Of a DNA stretch of 61,208 nt, positions 1-8,650 are shown in pieces. Position numbers and translations under genes: made by a program. The stretch is from NCBI GenBank assembly GCA_002803225.1, contig NXFV01000623.1, positions 1 through 61,208 of the forward strand. Reading direction: 5' to 3'. Every line of letters starts with the position of its first letter. Positions within the stretch are counted from its first letter, which is position 1. The notes under the pieces were generated by a model that was not told the origin of the DNA, searched no databases, and saw nothing but the letters and a program-made list of their open reading frames with translations. This DNA is from Gamarada debralockiae. Its lineage: Eukaryota; Ascomycota; Leotiomycetes; Helotiales; Hyphodiscaceae.

Positions 1-272
1 TGGCCCTCGAGCGTCTGTAGCGCGGCTCCTGTCGTGGCGTCCCAGAGCCGTACTGTACAGTCATCAGACCCAGACACGACCTGCTTGCCGTCTGGTGAGA
101 AGGCGACTGAGGAGACAGGGTTCGAGTGGCCCTCGAGCGTCTGTAGTATAGCTCCTGTCGTGGTGTCCCAGAGCCGCACTGTGCAATCGTGAGACCCAGA
201 CACGACCTGCTTGCCGTCTGGTGAGAAGGCGACTGAGTTAACAAATTTTGAGTGGCCCTCGAGCGTCTGTAG
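1..272 (-). repeat. WD40-coding tandem repeats, 126-bp unit
   Basis: The block TGGCCCTCGAGCGTCTGTAG starts at 1, 127 and 253, an exact 126-bp (42-codon) period. On the minus strand each unit encodes one WD40 repeat (VAFSPDGKQVVSGS then TVRLWD). The visible units differ at only a few positions (for example SNPVSS against SKFVNS, and SDD against SHD), so they are much more alike than unrelated WD40 blades. The array continues past the left edge. Confidence 0.9.
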
Positions 273-2798
273 CGCTGCACTCCAATGCTCTTGCACTCTA
301 GGCTTCCTTTGGATCCAAGGGGGGATGCAATTTTCAAATGCTTCTCGAACAATGCTTTTCTCTGGAGAAAAGACAAGTGCTGAACAGTATGATTGAAGGG
401 GCGCCTGTTCAATCACTGATCGGTTATATAAGGCGAACCGCTTTGCATCATGTATAAATGCATACAGATCAGGACTTTTATCGGCCTTATTAGATTACTT
501 AGGATTTCTAATAATATCGTCAATTAACGTAGAGAAACTTACCTGAAGCCAATTTTCGAGCTTCTTAATCATAGCTATACCACTTGACAAGCTTCTTATT
601 AGGCTAAGCGCCTCAAGCCAATAAAGATAGCTTAGGCATAAAAAGCTATAGACTGAGCCACTGTCCTTGAGGTCATTATTAGAGTTCCCTCTAGTATCAC
701 AGTCGAGCAGATGGTCGACCCAGTAGAGACAGGAGTACCGTGCTACGGCTAGTGGATCTGGATTAGGCTGTCTCAATTGGTCGATAGAGAATCCGGGAGC
801 GCTTAGGCTATAGACGTCTCGTCGCAAAGTCCTGGACATGACCTCGAGTGATCTCAAGAAGATGTCATGGTGGGTCCCTTCCTTTCCAGAAGGGAAGATT
901 TCATTGAATGTCTTTGCAAGAAGGTAGTCCTTTGCGGACTGATGTACAAAATAGATCGCATCTTTTCGAATGGTTAGGAACGAACCGCAAAAGCCAATAA
1001 TCTCCTGTAATGACTCTACATCGTCGGACACATCGTCGGACATGTCTTCGAGCACATCAATAAGCGATGTTAGCTCAGGCAAAGTAATGGGTCGGTACAC
1101 GATCGCGATCGAGGCTAGGATCCGATTGCAGAGATTAGTATAGTCCGAGTTGCGTATTTGCTCCATCATTCGCTCGTAAAGAGCGTCAAGCCCCGGTGGA
1201 AAATCGTTTAGCCTTGCGAGAATAGCCAATTTGGGGATCTTCTCGAGATCTTGACAGACTAAAGCTACCCAGAGAAAAGTGCCGTTTGCATTTGAGGATA
1301 GATGGTCGAACACCGCGTCTCGAATCTTGTTGTTATACTTCTTTCGCTGTGCCAGCTCAAGCACTTTATGTCGGATGAATATACTGACAGCCGCAGAAAC
1401 AGACTCTATATTCAGCTCAAGACTGAGATTCTGACCGGCGTTCACCAGCCATTCCCCGATATCCGGCCAGTTACGGCTAGAGACAATCCACTTGACACGA
1501 GGAGATTCGGACGACTTCCGGACGATAAAGTCTAATAGTTTCGGCAAGTCTGCTACGCATTCATCGAGTGCATCGATGATCAAGTAGGTTGTGTTTAAGC
1601 TCGGGTCCTGCAGAATGCTTGTGAAAATCTCGGACAAAGCAACCCAGGCATTCGCATCCTCGAAGACGGTTTTGCCTCTTTGATCATACTTCTTTCGTAC
1701 ATGCGAGACAAGCGATGGCTGCTGGTCGACAAGCATATATATCAGACCTCGCAGCATGGCCGTTGCGTTGTTAATTCGCGAATCAGTAGCCTGGTAGAAG
1801 AAGTACGATAAAAGATCCGACTTGGTCATGAACCTCTTTAACTCGTTGATAATGCCGCAGAGTAGCATTGTCTTGCCCTTGCCGGGATCCCCTCTAATCC
1901 ATAGCAGTCGGCTCTGCTGGGCGCTGCGCCATTGTTGGAAGTCGGAGTTCTCAAGGATCCAGCGATACGAGTCCTCTAATAAGCTGCCCTTAGTGTCCTC
2001 AATACGCTTCTTGTCATCGCGGGGATCAGTGAGGTGTAACTCTCGGATACACTTTTGCATCTTGTCGAACTCGTCCTTGAGCCGAGCGAGTGCACTTGCT
2101 GTCCCTTCGCCATAGATAGGGAGTATATAGACGTCGAAAATACCTAGTAATGAGTACGCTATATCTTCTTCTCGCTTGGTCTGGCGGTGTTGTATCCATC
2201 TCGATCGCTCCTGGAAGCTGAACTGAGATAAAGGATCTCCTTGAAGCGCAGAGTAAGGAATGTTCGTTATCTCGCAAATTAGTTGCCCTAGAGAACTCTT
2301 ATCACTAAGTTGCTTGCGTTCCCGGGAGAAGAATTGAACCGAAGCCGGAGCAAGGAGTTCTTGGAGCGTCCAGCCTCGAGTGAACCATCTACTCTTCCGG
2401 AAATCCGATTCCCACGGCCGCGGATTGCCCTCATTGTTGGTGTCGACGGGAGGACTAGAGACATCCGACAAATAAACGTAGCATTGAGTCGCACTACGGT
2501 ACCAGCGAAACATAGAATTAATAGAGTGTGAGAGTTCAGCGTTGCTTCTCTTGTTGATACAGCAGGTGTCAATCCAAAAGTATAACAGACTATCCTGTCT
2601 AGCCTGCTCTTCACAGAACTGGATCTTCTCATAGCCAGGCTTATCCTCGCCAGTGCCGTTTATTATGTCCTCAAAGGTAACCTCCTCTATGTCCGCCCCC
2701 CATGTGTGTGAAAGAATAGCATATTCGGGAATGCCATCGCCATTTAGGTTTTCGGTCAGGCTCAACTGGCCAGTGCTGTTGCGATGCAGAAGACGCAT
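1..2798 (-). CDS. HET-NACHT-WD40 STAND receptor (HET-E/HET-D type), 3' end outside window
   Basis: Likely cytosolic NOD-like receptor of the vegetative-incompatibility class. The N-terminus is a HET domain (AILSHTWG near residue 30, FWIDTCCINK near 75, RGWTLQELLAP near 142). A NACHT NTPase follows, with P-loop GDPGKGKT near 303 and Walker B YLIIDALDEC near 400. WD40 repeats complete it. Exon 1 is 543-2798. An in-frame TAA at 495-497 lies inside a 57-nt intron (486-542, donor GTAAGT, acceptor AATAAG). Splicing joins ENWLQ in phase 0 to ADKSPDLYAF, then the family's linker (CSALVFSPEKSI) and WD40 units reading LQTLEGHS and VAFSPDGKQVVSGS. The first ATG in frame is at 2798. The C-terminus lies beyond base 1. 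In this family the repeats bind a ligand and the HET domain triggers cell death. Whether the allele is active cannot be seen. Confidence 0.9.
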
Positions 2799-3720
2799 TA
2801 GCAAGGATAGGTTTCGAGAATTTCAAGAAATATAGCTTGCCGTGAATTCGTCGCAGAGTCGGTACGCAGGTGAGAGGTATTTATCGAGTTGGATTGAAGG
2901 TTGAATGCAGGCTGGGTTCATGTAGACTCAGCTGAACTGCAGCCTCGTGATAATCGTGGCATCGTTGTGCATTGTTGCTGTACGCAAAGCTTGCCGATCG
3001 CTAACGAGCTGCTGTAGAGGGCCACAGTTGACTAGACTGTTTGACGTTCATGCGCGATTGAGCAATTATTTATTTTTACCCTTCCGTAAACACAGGCAAT
3101 GTTATCTCCGTGTTCTTCGAAAAAATGCATGATTTAAGCAAAAGTTGACTGATACCCTTTTGGGGCCTAAGGCAGAAAGACCACTTTCATACGCCACAGT
3201 TGATCCACGTGCCTAAGGCTTTAAAATCAGAAAGTTCGACTGCGAGATCGTAGGTGTCACCTATGAACCTGCTAGGTATAGAAAGAGTTACGACTGACAA
3301 AAAGAAAACTCGCTCGCGCCCGCGGCGTCCGCGGTTATTGTCATGAGTCTACCTAGAGGTTACTCTCAGAATGTGCTGTGCGGGCAAGACATCTATCTGT
3401 CGGAAGTTACGGCACTTTCAAGAAGGCTGAGCGATTCCAATTTTCGAATTCCATGTTCCAATTTTTCTGCAATGTACTTCCGTACTGCTATGATAGTTAC
3501 AGCGCCATGGATATCAACCTGGAAATGCTCACTGTACTCCACAAATGCTGTCAAGCTGTACTCAAATGCCAATTTTATGCTGCCATGCTTCATTCGAATG
3601 ATTCTACCGCCGTACGGACCCCATTCGTGATGCTACTTTCACTGGCGCCGGTAATACTTTCGTGAACTTTTCGTAGTCTGGGCAGTGTTAGCATAATACC
3701 CAGAAGTTGTTTTGGGGACT
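2799..3720. other. intergenic: 5' region of the STAND gene and 3' flank of the next gene
   Basis: This stretch of 922 bases holds the upstream region of the minus-strand STAND gene and the downstream flank of the gene starting at 7098. No TATA box or strong palindrome stands out apart from a GC-rich stretch near 3317-3336. One protein-like minus-strand frame at 3393-3593 is listed separately. Confidence 0.5.
3393..3593 (-). CDS. possible small ORF or gene remnant, unrecognised
   Basis: A 66-codon ATG-started frame on the minus strand reads like real protein (MKHGSIKLAFEYSLTAFVEY, later AVRKYIAEKLEHGIRKLESL). The same frame is open for about 13 codons upstream of the ATG, back to a TAG that could equally be a splice acceptor. 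I could not join it in frame to the gene that ends at 3721. I do not recognise it. It may be an exon, a remnant or chance. Confidence 0.25.
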   Translation of the reverse strand: MKHGSIKLAFEYSLTAFVEYSEHFQVDIHGAVTIIAVRKYIAEKLEHGIRKLESLSLLESAVTSDR

Positions 3721-6700
3721 TTACGGAGGGGCCATACCAGATTCATTATCAAACACAATCGTAATATCGTCATGCTCCCCAGGATACTCCGGCATATCGA
3801 GACACACGAACGAAGCGTCAGTCCCAGTCTCCCCTTCTCCACGCGCCTTCGGCATAGCGAATTTAGCATCCACGATCCGCAAGGTTAGCTTGGCGTGTCG
3901 ACCTGAAGCTTCAAAAACATCTGTGCTCTTGAGAGCGAAGTTCATACATTCTCCGTGGCTGAAGTTCTCGAAGAAAGCTACTAATTGAATGATCTTCTCT
4001 CGCTGGACCAGTTGTATGCGAGTCGTGGCGGCGTCCCACTTCTTGTAGATCGGCACTACCATTCGTCGGCGTGAGATGTTGAATGACGAGGCCATGCCGT
4101 CAAAGAGGACAGTGAAACCTGTCAATGCTGCTTGAAAGAGGTGGAGTTCTTGGAGGCCGGGGAATTTGTATGTGCGAGTCGTTTCTGTCGCTGCAATAGT
4201 CGCCAGGAGCTCTGCAAGTTCGTGCGGGAGTTCCTTTGGTACTTGTGACTCGGATACAGAGACGGTCATATCTTGTTGCGGCTGTCGCAGGACCTTGAGC
4301 TCGTTTGAATTATTGACGTCGAGTCGAACCTTGAGTTCGCCAGGTCCGATGTTGACTCGATCCGTAAGGCTGCCACCTCTGAAGTCCATGACGATTCGAA
4401 GATTCGTTGACAGAACTGTTTTGGGGCTGTAAGGCTCATCATGCTCTTCGTTGATGACCCTGATGCTCTGCCACTCGAGAGGTTTGAGGACATCTTTTTC
4501 TTCGGTGGATTGGGCAAGTCTCGCCACAGAGAAGCCCTTGACTTCTGACTCCATGACAATAGCTTCTCTATCTCCCAGAGAAATTCCCGTAAAGCGTGCA
4601 TGCAGTTGCGTTCGTTCGTTAACGTCGTCGAATGTAAGAACTACTGTGTACTTGGACTTCTCGTGGTTAATCCTCAAGAGTAGTGCAGGCAGCCCACCCT
4701 CGCCTCGTAGAAACCCGAATTGAATTGGAAGCGTGGGTGGCAGGTCTTGGTTGATACCTCTCAGGTTTTTGGTGTTCGGGCTCGTTACAAGACCAATGCG
4801 GAAGCCTCTGTGCATACCCCGAGCCCCAGAAGCTGCCTTCTCGACCACTGTTTTCTCGAAGAGTCTCAATCGGCAATTGCTAAGGAGTTCCTTTGGAAAT
4901 GTCGAAGCTGGGTCCTGATCGAAATATTGAAAGGTCTTCAAAATTGTTTCAAAGACAACTTCCTCGTCCTGCTGACGCACCAAGCTCCCATGTGTCTTCT
5001 TCTGGTAGTCAAGGATTCCCCGCAACGTCCTGAAATCTTGATGGCTGCACTGTAATCGCAGCAGAAAGCCCCGTGGTAGTCTAACATCGAGAACATTAGA
5101 CTTAGAATTCCACGCCACATTGTCCCATGTCGGTCCGAGCGATTTATCTGCTTGTACGCAAATCTTGAGCATACCATCCTGGCTTGCTATCACAGCGGTC
5201 AATGCCGTCTGATTATGACCGCGAATAATCGAAATTAAAGCTGGAGAGCGATATTCTTGCGACTGCAAATCAGCGTCCTCGATCAAAATGGCGTCAACGA
5301 AGGCTCTACCATAGTGGAAACTCCGATTGGTATCGCCTAAAGGAAAGTAATCGTTCAAATTCGGGAGGACAGCGTGCTTCTGGCTCGCAAGCAAAGATCG
5401 ATTGCCATCATCTTGAGCCCAAATCGAGGTATCGAGACCTTGTGGGAGAGTTGCCTCCTCCGGTGGGAGGAAGTTATTCCGTTTCATCGACATGGTCAGT
5501 TTTCTCAAACTTGATATGGTGCTTTTCCTCGTCTCCAGAACGTCTATTATCTGGGGGTCTTCCTGCAGACTGGAGAGTTCTGGAAATTGCGATGTAATCG
5601 CCTCTATGATCCAAAAAGATTTTGCGAGATCAGCGTAGGCTTGCTGCCGAATGAGAAAGTTGGTCTGTTGGGCCTCGGGACTGGCAGGCCTGTCCCTAAC
5701 CGTGGCTTCTAAATGCAGCCGACCCCTCAGGAACCACCATAAAGCAGCTCGAACAAAATCTTCTAAAGAGCATTTCGAGATAGGTCTCATTGACTCAGCG
5801 GATAGAAGGAATATGTTGAACAAATGTGCGACCCTCGTTGAAAATTCTTGCAAAGCATCATCTCCTCCTGCGGCTGCTGCACCATGGAGAATCAAAGTCG
5901 AAGATTGAGAGATGGGCACTGGACTATCATTCGTTGAGGCTGAATGCACTTCCTGTGCTCCTTGAGTGGTTGGACGTGGTCCAGGACTGAGTTGTAGAGG
6001 AATAGAGGGCGCGGGACTTAATTCTGGGGCATTGGAAGGCGAGGGCGAGGGAATATATCTGTTCTGCGTCGCGTTGAGACTAAGGGCACCCAATTGATCA
6101 CTAAAGTTGATCGGAGAATGATCTGGTAACTCGAGCTTCATGAGCCGTTCATTCATGGCTTTCGGCCTATCCATAGTGACCTCTTCCTCCGGATTGTCTT
6201 CTGCGTTAATCCGTTGAGGAAATCCCACTTCAGGATTGGAGCCGACCGTAGATGTTTCTGGCGATTCATCAAATAATAACTCATCTGCAGCCTTGGAAGG
6301 ATTATGAGCAGCCTGCAGCAAGGCCATACCTTCTCCTGCACGCATCTCTGCCTGCACCCTGGCCGCGAAGGATGTGGGGTCATGAGATTCTGTCCTCATA
6401 TATCCATTATGTGTTGCATCGATCTCGAGTCCTCCTTCGGGAAGAGAAGGAGCCTGTTGTGCAGGACCATTCTGTGAGTCTGAAATGGATTCGAATCCAG
6501 TGGGTGCACGTCGCAGTAGACCGGGTCGAAAGGTCTCTGTATTTCCAGGCTCTTCCACATTTGCTTTTGTATACATAGGTGGTGGTGCATCTCTTTGATC
6601 TCGGGGCGGCGGCTCTCGACTGCGGGGTCGCCCAGGAGGGTGAGAGTGTGCGCGTTGTCTTAACGATATTGTAGGCAGCTCAGCCTCGTCCCCACCTTCT

Positions 6701-7098
6701 CCAATAACCTCCGGCAATTCGTCTGTAAATCTCACTACCAAACCTTTCCTACTTCGTTTTGGGCTTGTGGATCGACCTCTTGGTCTTCTCGAGCTTTGAA
6801 TTTCTGCGGCTGTTGGCCATCGTCGAGCGCTGCTTGTATCGAGACGTGACAACGGTGGTGGATGGGAGGTAGAAGAGGGGGCGGGCGCGGCGAAATTCAA
6901 CTTGTCTGAAGGTCCATGGAGAAATGAGTCTACCTCTAGTGGAGAGGTTGCGGCAGGAGTCGGCGCTTGGAAGTATAACTTGTCCGAAGGACCACGTAGG
7001 AAGTCGTCCACGTCTCCTTCTGGGGTGGGCTTCTTCTCTTTGCTGAATAACCCCTTTAATCGATTCTTGTGCTTGTGTTCCTTCTCCTTTCCCTCCAT
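3721..7098 (-). CDS. large unrecognised protein, about 1125 aa
   Basis: I do not recognise this gene. The first ATG is at 7098; the frame is open a little upstream but without ATG. The first ~60 residues are basic (KEKEHKHKNRLKGLFSKEKK) and carry two copies of a short motif, DDFLRGPSDKL and DSFLHGPSDKL, about 30 residues apart. A low-complexity Pro/Ser/Arg-rich segment runs to about residue 390. The rest, about 400-1125, is a long, mostly globular-looking region rich in charged and hydrophobic residues. It has no signal peptide and no obvious membrane segment. Possible roles such as signalling or scaffolding are only guesses. The reading frame is continuous with no disabling change. A GTAAAG donor-like site overlaps the stop, so a short 3' intron with a slightly longer C-terminus is possible. 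Confidence 0.8.
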   Translation of the reverse strand: MEGKEKEHKHKNRLKGLFSKEKKPTPEGDVDDFLRGPSDKLYFQAPTPAATSPLEVDSFLHGPSDKLNFAAPAPSSTSHPPPLSRLDTSSARRWPTAAEIQSSRRPRGRSTSPKRSRKGLVVRFTDELPEVIGEGGDEAELPTISLRQRAHSHPPGRPRSREPPPRDQRDAPPPMYTKANVEEPGNTETFRPGLLRRAPTGFESISDSQNGPAQQAPSLPEGGLEIDATHNGYMRTESHDPTSFAARVQAEMRAGEGMALLQAAHNPSKAADELLFDESPETSTVGSNPEVGFPQRINAEDNPEEEVTMDRPKAMNERLMKLELPDHSPINFSDQLGALSLNATQNRYIPSPSPSNAPELSPAPSIPLQLSPGPRPTTQGAQEVHSASTNDSPVPISQSSTLILHGAAAAGGDDALQEFSTRVAHLFNIFLLSAESMRPISKCSLEDFVRAALWWFLRGRLHLEATVRDRPASPEAQQTNFLIRQQAYADLAKSFWIIEAITSQFPELSSLQEDPQIIDVLETRKSTISSLRKLTMSMKRNNFLPPEEATLPQGLDTSIWAQDDGNRSLLASQKHAVLPNLNDYFPLGDTNRSFHYGRAFVDAILIEDADLQSQEYRSPALISIIRGHNQTALTAVIASQDGMLKICVQADKSLGPTWDNVAWNSKSNVLDVRLPRGFLLRLQCSHQDFRTLRGILDYQKKTHGSLVRQQDEEVVFETILKTFQYFDQDPASTFPKELLSNCRLRLFEKTVVEKAASGARGMHRGFRIGLVTSPNTKNLRGINQDLPPTLPIQFGFLRGEGGLPALLLRINHEKSKYTVVLTFDDVNERTQLHARFTGISLGDREAIVMESEVKGFSVARLAQSTEEKDVLKPLEWQSIRVINEEHDEPYSPKTVLSTNLRIVMDFRGGSLTDRVNIGPGELKVRLDVNNSNELKVLRQPQQDMTVSVSESQVPKELPHELAELLATIAATETTRTYKFPGLQELHLFQAALTGFTVLFDGMASSFNISRRRMVVPIYKKWDAATTRIQLVQREKIIQLVAFFENFSHGECMNFALKSTDVFEASGRHAKLTLRIVDAKFAMPKARGEGETGTDASFVCLDMPEYPGEHDDITIVFDNESGMAPP

Positions 7099-8650
7099 AT
7101 CCAATCTTGAACAGTCTCCCACGAGCTTTCTAGCGCCGACGACGTTGTGAATTGAATCGTGAAGCAGACTTGCTTGAATGAATACGGTGGGGGTAATTGT
7201 CGATCTGTTTCACGTTCAATTTAGTAGGAGATCCGTAGCGAGATAGGGCTAGCAGATCAAGGCTGGGAGGTTGAACAAGCATCGAATTTCTTGGAGAGTA
7301 TGCAGATTTTTGGGAAACCGTTATTCCACGTAGAAGGCACTGCAAGGGCTGGCATTCGTAGCCAGTGGGGGGCCCTGTTTCAAGATCCCGTTTTGTGGTC
7401 GAGATAAGGTCGCGCCCCTGTAGAGGAAAATGACAAGGCATCCAATCAGAGCGGCCCTCTCTGTCTAGTGCTCCACCTTCTCGGCTTGGCAGCCTGATCA
7501 CGTGAAATTAATCACGTGATTAAATAGAGGAGTTTAGGTGGAAGTATATGGAGTCTGTACAGTGCTTTAGTCCCTATTTACTTACCTATTGTTGCTCACC
7601 GCTGAGTATCCAGGTAGTAAGATGTTTCAATTCCTCAGAGGCCCCCCAAATATACCAAGAGGTTCTACTGGCGAGATTTCAAAAGTCCCGAAGTGGGATG
7701 CTTTAGTCCAGAGGACTTGCAGATACAGCCCACGTTTCCTTCATCTGTATTTCTTGTGGCCAAAAACACGATTGTGTGGAACCAGCTTAAGTTGAACTGT
7801 CCGCACAGTGAGATGATATTTGAAGTGCTGGTTCTCACCCTGCTCATCCCCGGATACAAACTCACTCGTACGGTGCGGTACCCCGCCGGGCATTTGGTCG
7901 GTTGGAGACATCGGTGGCAAAAAGTTCAGGTTCTCCAACCCGGGCTTCATGCAGACACGCTTTTGGGAAATCCCGAACCACTACAAACTCGGAGCTACAT
8001 ACATGCAGGTAATAAAAAGGTTCATCACTAGCATATACATGCTAGACCAGCGCAAAGAGAGACGCTACCTCTCTCCTATCGATGCATGGCAAGAACATAA
8101 AAGCCCTGTGCTGCTGAGGCATCGGCTGGGCCGAGAGAAAGGTTGGACGGATTGAATCTGGGCATATTTGTGCTCCTCCCCTGCTCCGATGATGCTGATC
8201 GCCCTGTAATCCCTGCCAGATGTTCCCAAAACCAGATGCGAAAGCATTTTGCTTCTCAACTTAAACTGGATTTATTGTAACATTGGAAAGAACTTTCGAC
8301 CCAATCGGGCTTGCTTGCCTATTAGAACGAATATGAGGTGTCGACGTCATTAGAATTGTTTTGGGTTTTAAGAAAATAATTTGAAGTTTCAAACGATCTC
8401 TATCGACTGAATCCGGGGGGTCCCACTCTGACGACGCAACCACAGCTTGTCAAGGGTCGGATGAACAAGCTCGCTTCAGCCACGCCAGAGCTGTCAATTG
8501 GTGAGCCAATCTGAACGATCTAACGAGGTACTTCTTTACCTTGTCCTTCCACTCATCCAGCTTCATTTTGCCGATTCCACTTTCTGGCGATCGTGCGACT
8601 TCACTTATTCCTGAATCGTTCAATTGATATCATCATCTGTCTTCAATCGC
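7099..8650. other. intergenic region between divergent genes
   Basis: This stretch of 1552 bases lies between the starts of two divergently transcribed genes, at 7098 on the minus strand and 8651 on the plus strand. Overlapping frames of 60-110 codons occur on both strands at 7.66-8.16 kb, but none is clearly coding. The clearest signal is a pair of CACGTG palindromes at 7498-7521. Confidence 0.5.
7498..7521. promoter_or_regulatory. paired TCACGTGA palindromes
   Basis: The 8-bp palindrome TCACGTGA occurs at 7498-7505 and 7512-7519. The second lies inside the 12-bp palindrome AATCACGTGATT (7510-7521). They are 14 bp apart, in a divergent promoter region about 400 bp from the start at 7098. 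CACGTG is the core site of bHLH regulators such as Cbf1 homologues, so a bHLH operator is a reasonable inference. Single CACGTG sites also occur upstream of other genes here, near 15,236 and 20,299. Confidence 0.4.

Noticed and set aside
3343..3665. two overlapping 95-codon plus-strand frames
   Set aside because: They overlap each other in different frames and are antisense to a more protein-like minus-strand frame.
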